Made by a program: the position numbers and the translations under genes. A stretch of 21,051 bases of DNA from NCBI GenBank assembly GCA_965661105.1, contig CBFICR010000052.1, positions 1-21,051 on the forward strand, read 5' to 3'. Positions 1-7,126 of the stretch are shown here, piece by piece. Each line of letters begins with the position of its first letter. Within the stretch, counting starts at the first letter, position 1. This DNA comes from Eutrophocola sp965661105. Lineage in GTDB: Bacteria; Pseudomonadota; Gammaproteobacteria; Pseudomonadales; Pseudohongiellaceae. The notes under the pieces are model-generated. The model did not search any database. It was not told the origin of the DNA and worked only from the letters and a program-made list of their open reading frames with translations.

Positions 1-532
1 CTCCGTTATGAGTCACCAGGTAATTATCATCATCTACCCGTAAATAGGAAAATGCCACGTTCATTTTTCGCGCCATAGAATAAAGATTGTTGTAATCACC
101 TGTCAGTCCGATAAATTCAGGATTGAAGAAGCTGACATATTCTGACAATTTTTCCGGAGTATCGCGGTTTGGGTCAACACTGATCATGACCACCTGCACA
201 TCTGATTCCATACCTTCGACTGCCAACAGGTCATAAAACTGTCTTATCGCCGCCATCGTGATTGGGCAAATATCCGGACAAAAAGTATAGCCAAAAAAAA
301 CCAGGGTCCATTTATCTTTAAGCGAGTCCCGGGCAAATGGTTCGTTGTTGTGATCCGTCAGGCTGAATTCATCAAGCGCTATTGGGGCATCGTAAACAAA
401 AAAACTGTCATTACGAAGTGACTCTTTGCTTACCTGATTTGTCGCGATAAAAAGATAAACCAACAAGCCACCAGTCAGCACTGATATACCGGCCAACAAT
501 GACATCATTATTTTCAAACGGTTATTTTCCAT
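1..532 (-). CDS. SCO1/SenC family copper chaperone for cytochrome c oxidase (3' end cut by window edge)
   Basis: The frame reads from an ATG at 532 down to the window edge, giving about 177 codons with no stop, so the C-terminus lies outside. Residues 10-30 form one membrane anchor. The rest is a periplasmic thioredoxin-like domain: FFGYTFCPDICP carries the copper-binding CxxxC (C85, C89), followed by ISVDPNRDTPEKL. The third ligand is His175 in VTHN, just before the edge. SCO proteins deliver copper to the CuA centre of oxidase subunit II. The gene is last in the minus-strand run CoxII-like stub, ctaA, cyoE, SCO, 63 nt after cyoE. The family call is secure. Whether it is SCO1-like or a thiol reductase paralogue cannot be told from this part. 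Confidence 0.93.
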   Translation of the reverse strand, partial: MENNRLKIMMSLLAGISVLTGGLLVYLFIATNQVSKESLRNDSFFVYDAPIALDEFSLTDHNNEPFARDSLKDKWTLVFFGYTFCPDICPITMAAIRQFYDLLAVEGMESDVQVVMISVDPNRDTPEKLSEYVSFFNPEFIGLTGDYNNLYSMARKMNVAFSYLRVDDDNYLVTHNG

Positions 533-595
533 GCCGGTTGCTTTAAGAATCCAGAATAATAATGAAACTAAAAGGGGCTTGCGATTACGGAACGA

Positions 596-1504
596 TTACA
601 GATAGTGATCTATCAGCAAGGCTATAAATAGTGCAATCAGGTAGACAATCGAATAACGAAAGGTCGTTAAGGCTGCACGGGGATTATCGGTTACCAGCAA
701 GCGAATTGAGTGATACAGAAACCCTCCACCCAGTAATATGGCAGCTGACAGATATAGCGGCCCGCTCATCCCGGTAAGGTAAGGCAGGATGGTGACAAGG
801 CACATGATAATGGTGTAAAGCAGCGTATGCAGTTTGGTCAACGGGTCGCCATGGGTAACAGGCAACATCGGAATATCTGTCTTGGCATAATCACTTTTAC
901 GATGAATCGCCAATGGCCAGAAATGCGGAGGGGTCCAGGCAAAAATTATCAGTACCAGTAGCAAACCATTGGGATCTATAGTGCCAGTGACAGCAGTCCA
1001 TCCAAGCAAGGGCGGCATGGCACCGGAAAGACCGCCAATAACAATATTTTGTGGCGTCGCCCGTTTCAGAAAACCCGTATAAATAATGGCATACCCGACG
1101 AATGAGGCCAGGGTGAGCCAGGCACTGAGGGGATTAACCAGGAAAATCAGAATAAGCATTCCCAACACACAAATACCCATCGCAAACAGCAAAGCCTGCA
1201 CGGGGCTGACCTTGCCTTGTGGAATGGGACGCTTGATGGTCCTCTGCATGATGGTGTCGACCTGGTGGTCTATAAGATGATTTACCACCGCACCGGCACT
1301 GGCAACGAGAGCTATACCTAAATTACCCCAGATAAGGATATCAATGGCAACCATGCCGGGGACGGCAAGGAACATCCCAATCAATGATGTCAGGATCATC
1401 ATCATGACCACTCGGGGCTTACACATTTCGTAGTAATCCCGCCAGCTGGCAGCTTTGTTTCCTGCATCTTTATTGGCAGGTTTGAAAAAAGTGGCTTGGC
1501 TCAT
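596..1504 (-). CDS. cyoE: Protohaem IX farnesyltransferase (haem O synthase)
   Basis: This 302-residue membrane protein of the UbiA prenyltransferase family transfers a farnesyl group to protohaem IX, making haem O, the substrate of CtaA. The Asp-rich motif NHLIDHQVD (N75, D79, D83) followed by RTIKRPIPQG is diagnostic, as is the later block WTPPHFWPLAIHRKSDY with DIPMLP around residues 190-215. About nine hydrophobic segments are visible, and the length is normal for the family. The ATG at 1504 lies 3 nt after the ctaA stop, so the two genes are almost certainly translated together. No good Shine-Dalgarno is visible, which fits coupling. The alternative symbol is ctaB. Confidence 0.96.
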   Translation of the reverse strand: MSQATFFKPANKDAGNKAASWRDYYEMCKPRVVMMMILTSLIGMFLAVPGMVAIDILIWGNLGIALVASAGAVVNHLIDHQVDTIMQRTIKRPIPQGKVSPVQALLFAMGICVLGMLILIFLVNPLSAWLTLASFVGYAIIYTGFLKRATPQNIVIGGLSGAMPPLLGWTAVTGTIDPNGLLLVLIIFAWTPPHFWPLAIHRKSDYAKTDIPMLPVTHGDPLTKLHTLLYTIIMCLVTILPYLTGMSGPLYLSAAILLGGGFLYHSIRLLVTDNPRAALTTFRYSIVYLIALFIALLIDHYL

Positions 1505-1507
1505 GAT

Positions 1508-2539
1508 CTAGAAGGTGGACGCTTTGTTTAATCGGTAATTGAGGGTGACAAGGGTGAGCAATAGTAAAGCACCCCCGGCATTGTGTGCAACCGCAACCCA
1601 CAGCGGCAAGGCAAAAACAATATTGCTTACTCCCAGGCTTACTTGAAGTACCAGAAGTCCCAATAGCACTGAAGCAAGCCTCTTCATCTCACTGCCGCCG
1701 GCATTCTTGAAAAGCTTGAATACCAGAAAACCGATAACCAGGGTTACCAGCAGAGCGCCAATACGATGCATCATATGGATTGCAACTCTCGCCTCGCCAT
1801 CCATTTGGCCGCCGAGATAATTCGGACCTATTTCCTGCGTGACATGAAATCCATTGCCAAAATCCATTGGTGGCCACCAGCGGCCCTGACAAGTTGGCAG
1901 ATCCGGACAGGCCAGCGCGGCATAATTTGAGCTGGTCCAACCACCCAGAAAAATCTGAAGAATCAATAATATCAAGGCAGTAACAGCGAGGGGTTTAAGG
2001 CTGGTCCACTGTCGCACAGGAATGTTGGGTTGCTGCCAGGGACTGTTATTAAGTCGCAAACTCAGCAGCCAAAGCAAACTTAAAGTAGTGAAACCACCCA
2101 GCAAATGCGTCGTTACCACTTGCGGCCATAATTTTAATGTGACGGTCCACATACCAAAAAGACCCTGGGCAATGACCATGAACAACAGAAATAGAGGCAG
2201 CTTGAAGGGCTGATCCGGTGTCTTCCGGTTTTTCCAGGCGATCACATTAATAATCACAATAAGCAGCCCAAGGGTGCTGGCGAAATAACGGTGGATTACT
2301 TCCGGCCAGGCCTTATGAGCCTCAAACGGCGCATCAGGATAGGCAGCTTCTGCCTGGGCAATTTCCTCGGCAGTTTCCGGCACCGTTATAAACCCGTAAC
2401 ATCCCGGCCAGTCAGGACATCCCAATCCTGCGTCTTCCAGTCGGGTCCAGGCGCCAAGTATTACAACTACCACCGCAAAAAAGGTGGCAAATAAAACCAG
2501 TGAATAGGATGGCTTTCCGCTTTTCATGTGATTTCTCAT
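1508..2539 (-). CDS. ctaA: Haem A synthase, COX15/CtaA family
   Basis: CtaA oxidises the C8 methyl of haem O to a formyl group, giving haem A for aa3-type oxidases. The 343-residue protein shows eight hydrophobic segments in two related halves. Each half has the expected histidines: H83 (EVIHRYFAS), H145 (TTHLLGG), H258 (HMMHRIGAL) and H319 (AHNAGGALL). Each half also has an extracytoplasmic cysteine pair, C41/C47 in LGCPDWPGC and C211/C217 in LACPDLPTC. The ATG at 2539 has only a weak GAG upstream; a second ATG at 2527 is possible. The gene sits 22 nt downstream of the CoxII-like stub and 3 nt upstream of cyoE. Confidence 0.95.
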   Translation of the reverse strand: MRNHMKSGKPSYSLVLFATFFAVVVVILGAWTRLEDAGLGCPDWPGCYGFITVPETAEEIAQAEAAYPDAPFEAHKAWPEVIHRYFASTLGLLIVIINVIAWKNRKTPDQPFKLPLFLLFMVIAQGLFGMWTVTLKLWPQVVTTHLLGGFTTLSLLWLLSLRLNNSPWQQPNIPVRQWTSLKPLAVTALILLILQIFLGGWTSSNYAALACPDLPTCQGRWWPPMDFGNGFHVTQEIGPNYLGGQMDGEARVAIHMMHRIGALLVTLVIGFLVFKLFKNAGGSEMKRLASVLLGLLVLQVSLGVSNIVFALPLWVAVAHNAGGALLLLTLVTLNYRLNKASTF

Positions 2540-2561
2540 TAAATTCAGCTCGGAAGCTGGC

Positions 2562-2897
2562 TTAACTGCCCTGTATTACTTCAATTAATAAATGGTCGTC
2601 CGGGGTTTTCAAAACCAGCTGTGTTTGGCCTTGCTCCACCACCCTGCCTTCGGCTTCACTACTATCACTCTGGTATAGACGAATCAGTAATTTTGCCGCC
2701 GGAATCGTCATGGCAATGATGATCAAAAGCGGTATAACGGTCCAGGCAATCTCGGCTGCCGTGCTTTTGTGAAAAGAGGCTTCCTGTTTTTTGGTTTTTC
2801 TGTATGCAATCAGTGACCAGATAATAGCCCCATAGACAACTGTACCTACGGCAACGCACACCCAAAAGATCATCACGTTCATGTCAATGCCTTGCAT
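2562..2897 (-). CDS. Stand-alone CoxII transmembrane-hairpin protein lacking the CuA domain
   Basis: The protein matches only the N-terminal part of cytochrome c oxidase subunit II. A first helix (FWVCVAVGTVVYGAIIWSLI) is followed by the conserved loop with FHKSTAAEIAWTVIP and a second helix (LLIIIAMTIPAAKLLI). After that there are only about 38 residues, ending in EVIQGS, before a stop. The CuA cupredoxin domain and its Cys/His ligands are absent, and the next gene starts 22 nt later. Three starts are possible: TTG 2906, ATG 2897 (chosen; a GGAAAG lies just upstream) and ATG 2882 (AAGG 7 nt upstream). It opens the haem/copper assembly operon. It could be an assembly or structural factor for oxidase, or a decayed coxB. 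Real oxidase subunit genes are not in the window. Confidence 0.8.
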   Translation of the reverse strand: MQGIDMNVMIFWVCVAVGTVVYGAIIWSLIAYRKTKKQEASFHKSTAAEIAWTVIPLLIIIAMTIPAAKLLIRLYQSDSSEAEGRVVEQGQTQLVLKTPDDHLLIEVIQGS

Positions 2898-2975
2898 GCT
2901 TTCCAAGTTTCCACGTTCTGTCTGAATGGATGCTTTCCCGGCGGATAAGAAGCTGGCAACACCGGGTTATGAACA

Positions 2976-3009
2976 CCCTTAACCTTAAGTCCAGCTGGCC
3001 GGTTAAGGG
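2976..3009. repeat. Inverted repeat in the leader of the haem/copper assembly operon
   Basis: CCCTTAACC (2976-2984) and GGTTAAGGG (3001-3009) are perfect 9-bp arms around a 16-nt loop that itself contains the palindrome CCAGCTGG (2991-2998). The element lies directly after the predicted transcription start of the minus-strand operon. It could be a 5' hairpin in the mRNA or a repressor site; the sequence does not decide. No U-run follows, so it is not a typical terminator. Confidence 0.55.
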
Positions 3010-3015
3010 GCGCGC

Positions 3016-3046
3016 ATTATACCAGCAATTTTTTTGCTTTTACCAA
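3016..3046 (-). promoter_or_regulatory. Probable promoter of the stub-ctaA-cyoE-SCO operon
   Basis: On the minus strand a perfect TATAAT lies at 3021-3016, preceded by TTGGTA at 3046-3041 with a 19-bp spacer (18 bp if TGGTAA is used). Transcription would begin near 3009, leaving an untranslated leader of about 110 nt. The -10 box is strong and the -35 is poor. Confidence 0.5.
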
Positions 3047-3126
3047 CCGGCTTCCCTTGTTTAAAGTTGAAAATTGGAAAATAATCAATTTGCAGGAAAC
3101 AATGGCTAATTCTTCAGGAAAATCCA

Positions 3127-3672
3127 ATGACAGTAAGAAGTTACATGGAGTTCAACCCCAAAATTGGCGACCGGGCCTATATTGACAACAGTGCTGTCGT
3201 TATCGGCAAAGTGGTGCTTGGGGTAGACGCCTCGGTTTGGCCACTCACGGTCATTCGTGGTGATGTGCATACTATTCGTATTGGTGACCGCACCAATATT
3301 CAGGATGGCTCCGTACTGCACTGCACCTCTCCCGAGTCATTCGGGCCTGATGGCTTCCCGCTGACTATAGGCAATGACGTGACCATAGGCCACAGGGCTG
3401 TTCTTCATGGCTGTAAAATTCATGACCGGGTGCTGATCGGGATGGGAGCAATTGTTATGGATGGGGCTGTCATAGAATCAGATATTATTCTGGGTGGAGG
3501 TAGCGTAGTGTCTCCCGGCAAGACACTGACCAGTGGCGGGCTCTATGTTGGCTCACCAGCCCAGCGGGTGCGTGATTTGCGCCAGGAAGAAATTGATTTC
3601 CTGCTTTACAGCGCTAAGCATTATGTAAAACTGAAAGACCTGCATCACAATTCATCTGAAGTACTGAAATAA
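3127..3672 (+). CDS. Gamma-class carbonic anhydrase-like protein (YrdA/CaiE family, left-handed beta helix)
   Basis: The 181-residue protein has the hexapeptide-repeat pattern of a left-handed beta helix through residues 13-150, with the conserved blocks VIRGDV, RTNIQDGSVLH and IGHRAVLHGC. The three expected zinc ligands are present: H65, H89 and H94. The family forms trimers. Some members hydrate CO2, and many YrdA-type members have no proven activity. The ATG at 3127 has a good AGGA 7 nt upstream, and the N-terminus aligns with family members. It is transcribed away from the haem/copper operon and converges on aroE. A possible promoter (TTGTTT 3057-3062, AATAAT 3080-3085, 17-bp spacer) lies upstream. 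Confidence 0.9.
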   Translation: MTVRSYMEFNPKIGDRAYIDNSAVVIGKVVLGVDASVWPLTVIRGDVHTIRIGDRTNIQDGSVLHCTSPESFGPDGFPLTIGNDVTIGHRAVLHGCKIHDRVLIGMGAIVMDGAVIESDIILGGGSVVSPGKTLTSGGLYVGSPAQRVRDLRQEEIDFLLYSAKHYVKLKDLHHNSSEVLK

Positions 3673-3715
3673 CAACTGCCGCACTATTCAGACTAAAGAC
3701 ACAAACTCATTTTGT

Positions 3716-4585
3716 TTAAGCCTGACTTGCTGACTCTCTGAGCAAGGCAATCACGTCCTTTGTTTGGGGCCTGATGCCCCGCCACAGTTGAAAAGATTCA
3801 GCGGCCTGTTCTACCAGCATACCCAGACCATCCATTATTTTTCCGGCACCAGCTGCCTGAGCCCAGACCCCAAAAGGCGTCAGTCCGGAAGCATACATCA
3901 AGTCATAACACCAGGTATCGGCGTTCACCAGACCTGCTGGCAGTACCGGCATTTCACCCTGCAGGCTGGCTGAAGTTGCATTGATAATCCAGTCAAAAGG
4001 ACGGTTATTGGCAATCTCGCTAAAACCACAACCGGAAATACTGACCATGGCTTTACTGCTTTGTTTGTCCTCCACCTCCATGGATAGCCTGGAAAAATAC
4101 TCTGCCAGTGCTTCTGCTTTAGCTACAGTTCTGTTGGCAATGCATATCCGGGCTGGCTGCTGGTCAATCAAGGGCTGGAGTATGCCCCGGGTAGCACCGC
4201 CGGCGCCAAGAACAAGCAGACGTTTGCCAGACAATACCCCGTGATAATTATCGATCAGGTCAGTCACCAGCCCGATGCCATCGGTATTATGACCACACAA
4301 CTGTCGCCTGCTATTCATATAAAGGGTATTTACCGCACCGGCGGTCAGTGCTTCTTTTGACAAATGCTCTGACAGATCAAATGCCTCCAGTTTGAAAGGA
4401 ACCGTGACATTGGCTCCTTTCCCGCCTTCAGCAAAAAAACCGGTGACACTCTCTCGAAATGCTCCCTGCTCTGCCAGCAAGGCATCATATTGAAGAGCCT
4501 GGCCTGTTTGCAGGGCAAAGCGGGTGTGAATCAGGGGCGATTTGCTGTGGCTGACCGGGTTGCCGATAACAACATAGCGATCCAA
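3716..4585 (-). CDS. aroE: Shikimate 5-dehydrogenase (NADP)
   Basis: AroE reduces 3-dehydroshikimate to shikimate with NADPH in the pathway to aromatic amino acids. The 289-residue protein has the substrate block GNPVSHSKSPLIH (8-20), NVTVPFK with catalytic Lys65, and GHNTDG with catalytic Asp101. It also has the nucleotide-binding LGAGGATRG, NRT for NADP choice, and INATSASLQGEMP. The start is a TTG at 4585: it has GAGG 8 nt upstream, and an in-frame stop lies only a few codons further upstream with no ATG or GTG between. The nearby ATGs at 4592 and 4598 are in another frame. It lies 86 nt after hemF and converges on the carbonic anhydrase-like gene. Confidence 0.96.
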   Translation of the reverse strand: MDRYVVIGNPVSHSKSPLIHTRFALQTGQALQYDALLAEQGAFRESVTGFFAEGGKGANVTVPFKLEAFDLSEHLSKEALTAGAVNTLYMNSRRQLCGHNTDGIGLVTDLIDNYHGVLSGKRLLVLGAGGATRGILQPLIDQQPARICIANRTVAKAEALAEYFSRLSMEVEDKQSSKAMVSISGCGFSEIANNRPFDWIINATSASLQGEMPVLPAGLVNADTWCYDLMYASGLTPFGVWAQAAGAGKIMDGLGMLVEQAAESFQLWRGIRPQTKDVIALLRESASQA

Positions 4586-4619
4586 ATATTCATCCTCATG
4601 TTTTTAGTATTGAATAGAA

Positions 4620-4625
4620 ATTATA
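4620..4625 (-). promoter_or_regulatory. Possible -10 box of an aroE promoter
   Basis: A perfect TATAAT (minus strand, 4625-4620) lies in the 86-nt gap between hemF and aroE, 35 nt before the TTG start. No convincing -35 hexamer is found at 16-18 bp, so a separate aroE promoter is only a possibility. Confidence 0.35.
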
Positions 4626-4671
4626 CTCTGGCCTCTTGCTGGCATACCCTTGCCAACAGGGACGCCGAATC

Positions 4672-5595
4672 TCAGGCCAGCCAGTCTCTGTCTGTCAGAA
4701 AGTCTGTGTACAAGCGCGCCTCCTGAGTATCGGGCTGAGGATGCCAGTCATATTCCCAGCGTACCTGGGGTGGTAATGACATCAGGATAGATTCGGTCCT
4801 GCCCACTCCGGAACGCAAGCCAAAAACAGTTCCCCGGTCATATACCAGGTTAAATTCCGCATAGCGTCCGCGACGATATTCCTGGAACCATTTTTCACGT
4901 TCGCCAAACGGGGTGTCTTTGCGTTTTTCTATGATAGGGACATAGGCATCAAGATAACTGTTGCCTACTGATTGCATAAACGAGAAACATTTTTCGAAAC
5001 CCCATTCATTGAGGTCATCAAAAAACAGTCCTCCAATACCTCGTGGTTCCTGGCGATGGGGCATAAAGAAATATTCATCACACCAGGATTTATAGCGTGG
5101 ATAGACATCATCACCAAACTTGTCACAGGCTTTTCTGGCAACCTGATGCCAGTGCACACAGTCTTCTTCAAACCCGTAGTAAGGCGTGAGGTCATAGCCC
5201 CCCCCAAACCACCACACCGGCTCCTTGCCTTCCTGCTCGGCAATAAAAAACCTGACATTGGCATGAGATGTCGGGACATAGGGATTATCAGGATGAATAA
5301 CCAGTGATACGCCCATTGCCTGAAAAGCACTGCCAGCCAACTCAGGACGATTAGCTGTTGCAGATGCTGGCATGGCGTCACCATAAACATGGGAAAAAGC
5401 AACACCGCCTTTTTGCAGTACCTCGCCAGTGATTACCCGAGTTCTGCCTATACCTCCCTTGTCGCGCTCCCATTTGTCTTCCCTGAAACTTGCGCTGCCG
5501 TCTGCCTCCTCAAGACCCTTACAAATATTGTCCTGAAGAGTCAGTAAAAATTCTTTAACTGCGTCACTGTTTATTGTTGCCACGAACCGCTCCAT
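4672..5595 (-). CDS. hemF: Oxygen-dependent coproporphyrinogen III oxidase
   Basis: HemF decarboxylates coproporphyrinogen III to protoporphyrinogen IX using O2, late in haem synthesis. The 307-residue protein is highly conserved: VIHPDNPYVPTSHANVRFF, WWFGGGYDLTPYY, FFMPHRQEPRGIGGLFFDD and a YRRGRYAEFNLVYDRGT block. The metal or catalytic histidines fall at H101, H111, H150 and H180, which keeps the family's spacing. The start is ATG 5595. It lies in the minus-strand series after dprA, but the 239-nt AT-rich gap upstream suggests it uses its own promoter. An oxygen-dependent enzyme agrees with the oxidase assembly genes nearby in pointing to aerobic respiration. Confidence 0.97.
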   Translation of the reverse strand: MERFVATINSDAVKEFLLTLQDNICKGLEEADGSASFREDKWERDKGGIGRTRVITGEVLQKGGVAFSHVYGDAMPASATANRPELAGSAFQAMGVSLVIHPDNPYVPTSHANVRFFIAEQEGKEPVWWFGGGYDLTPYYGFEEDCVHWHQVARKACDKFGDDVYPRYKSWCDEYFFMPHRQEPRGIGGLFFDDLNEWGFEKCFSFMQSVGNSYLDAYVPIIEKRKDTPFGEREKWFQEYRRGRYAEFNLVYDRGTVFGLRSGVGRTESILMSLPPQVRWEYDWHPQPDTQEARLYTDFLTDRDWLA

Positions 5596-5625
5596 CTACT
5601 GCTTATTTTATGCAAAACAATATTT

Positions 5626-5655
5626 TTATTAATGGCTCAATTGTCCTTTAATCAA
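5626..5655 (-). promoter_or_regulatory. Possible hemF promoter
   Basis: On the minus strand, TTGATT (5655-5650) and TAATAA (5631-5626) are separated by 18 bp, about 31 nt before the hemF start. Both boxes are imperfect and the region is AT-rich, so chance matches are likely. Confidence 0.3.
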
Positions 5656-5772
5656 AAACTTCTGCCTTTGATCGATATCATACTTGCGTATAAATACCTT
5701 GCTTTAATTACTTTAAATAATTGCCGATTAATTGCACTTTTCTGCGTCTGGCAAATTAACAGTAAAAAGTTA

Positions 5773-5832
5773 TCAGGAAGACCAATCATCAATTTCAAGC
5801 GCACATTCTCGCACTTTTTCCCAGTCTCGCAT
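5773..5832 (-). pseudogene. 19-codon frame after dprA, possible remnant of tsaC (sua5/yrdC)
   Basis: An ATG at 5832 starts 2 nt after the dprA stop, the spacing expected for a coupled downstream gene. It reads only MRDWEKVRECALEIDDWSS and then hits TGA at 5773. In many Gammaproteobacteria the gene in this slot is tsaC, whose product begins with a similar amphipathic helix (a Trp, then V-x-x-A-x-x-I) before the conserved AYPTEAVWGLGC block. No such block follows in any minus-strand frame of the gap 5596-5772. That gap is AT-rich and appears non-coding. The frame could equally be a tiny gene or chance. The tsaC link rests on position and a weak resemblance. Confidence 0.3.
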
Positions 5833-5834
5833 AA

Positions 5835-6998
5835 TTAACTGCCCATCAATACATAACCATTATTTTCTCTCCTCACTATGCCTCTGAGTTCAAGCTCTAC
5901 CAGGGCCACCGTTACATCATTAACGTTCAACTCTGTTTCAAGAACAAGCTGGTCAACAGAAACCGTATCAAAGCCAATTGCCCTTTTTACTGTTAGTAAT
6001 GGCTCAGGTAAATGACACGCCCGGCTTTCATTGCTGATCGGATTCTCACTATTTTGTGCGGTGTGCTGTTCTACAAGAACCAGTTTTTCATCCAGGATAT
6101 CCTCAACGCATTGAACCAGCTTGGCCCCCTCAGCTATAAGTTTATGGCACCCGCGTGCCATCGGATTATGGATCGAGCCAGGAATGGCAAATACTTCTCG
6201 ACCCTGCTCGAGGGCAAAGCGTGCGGTAATCATCGAGCCACTCCTGACCCCGGCTTCCACCACCAGAACGCCCTGACTCATGCCACTTATTATACGATTA
6301 CGCTGAGGGAAATTTTGCGGACGCGCAGGTGTGCCGGGATTGAACTCACTAACAAGAACGCCATTTTCTGACACTTCTTCAAACATGGCCCGATTCACGA
6401 CCGGATAAATAATATCGATCCCGGTCCCTAATACAGCAATGGTAGGCATCCCCCCTTCAATGGATCCCCGGTGACTTTCTATATCAATGCCCATCGCCAG
6501 ACCGCTTACAACGCCCAGCCCGTTACCGGCCAACTCCCTGGCAAAGCGCCTGGCATCCCGTCTTCCCCCGGCACTGGGTTTCCTGCTACCTACCATCGCT
6601 ATCACAGGCAGGTGCAGGGTCTCGAGCTTGCCTTTCACATAAAGCATTGGTGGCGGATCAGGAATACAGGTTAACAATGAAGGATAATAAGGCGACTGAC
6701 TGGTAATCAGAAAATTACCCGGACAATCCAGCCAGGCAAGACATCTGTCCAGCGCCACCTTTATTTCATCTGACTGTTTACCCCTGCCGATTTGGCTGAG
6801 TTCTGTGGCTACACTACTGTTCAGGCCGGATGATCTTAAGGTCGGCAAATCACAGGCAAGAATATTTTCCGGAGATGAAAACTGTTCCAGCAAACTATTA
6901 AAAAGACGTGAGTGCATCCCCCTGACGTGACTGATTTTCAACCACGGAATAAGGGCCTTGAAATTATTTTTGGGAAATGAAATGGGGTTGCCTTCCAT
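5835..6998 (-). CDS. dprA: DNA-processing protein DprA (Smf)
   Basis: DprA binds incoming single-stranded DNA and loads RecA during transformation; it is widespread even in species not known to be competent. The 387-residue protein has an N-terminal helical region (about 1-90) and a Rossmann-like core with AMVGSRKPS (134-142) and VVSGLAMGID (163-172). These are followed by AVLGTGIDIIYP, FPQRNRIISG and EAGVRSGSMITARFALEQGR. A C-terminal winged-helix domain follows (about 330-385, ending NGYVLMGS). The ATG at 6998 has a weak ribosome site. It lies 128 nt after the LysM gene on the same strand. The family assignment is secure; a role in competence is not shown by anything else in this window. 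Confidence 0.95.
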   Translation of the reverse strand: MEGNPISFPKNNFKALIPWLKISHVRGMHSRLFNSLLEQFSSPENILACDLPTLRSSGLNSSVATELSQIGRGKQSDEIKVALDRCLAWLDCPGNFLITSQSPYYPSLLTCIPDPPPMLYVKGKLETLHLPVIAMVGSRKPSAGGRRDARRFARELAGNGLGVVSGLAMGIDIESHRGSIEGGMPTIAVLGTGIDIIYPVVNRAMFEEVSENGVLVSEFNPGTPARPQNFPQRNRIISGMSQGVLVVEAGVRSGSMITARFALEQGREVFAIPGSIHNPMARGCHKLIAEGAKLVQCVEDILDEKLVLVEQHTAQNSENPISNESRACHLPEPLLTVKRAIGFDTVSVDQLVLETELNVNDVTVALVELELRGIVRRENNGYVLMGS

Positions 6999-7074
6999 GG
7001 TAACCAGTCGTAATTGAGTGTTTCAGGCCAGCAGCTTAGACCAACCCGGTCTGATACAAGATGTACATAAAACT

Positions 7075-7115
7075 ATATAAGACTTATATCAGTCGTTAAC
7101 AGGTCATCCATGACC
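7075..7115. repeat. Two short inverted repeats between the LysM gene and dprA
   Basis: ATATAAG (7075-7081) and CTTATAT (7083-7089) are perfect 7-bp arms around one base, an operator-like shape. GGTCAT (7102-7107) and ATGACC (7110-7115) are perfect 6-bp arms around two bases. A further five-base pair, AGACC and GGTCT with a 5-nt loop, lies at about 7037-7051. No U-run follows any of them on the minus strand, so they do not look like terminators. They may mark a dprA control region. Confidence 0.4.
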
Positions 7116-7126
7116 AACGTTTTCGT

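Noticed and set aside
3701..3720. Possible bidirectional terminator between the carbonic anhydrase gene and aroE
   Set aside because: The stem is only ACAAA/TTTGT, without G-C pairs, too weak to call.
4965..5405. Long alternative-frame ORFs within hemF and other conserved genes
   Set aside because: They overlap firmly identified genes and show no family motifs.
5632..5838. 68-codon plus-strand frame in the dprA-hemF gap
   Set aside because: AT-rich, no family resemblance, no ribosome site, and it runs antisense into the dprA stop. More likely chance in a decayed gap.
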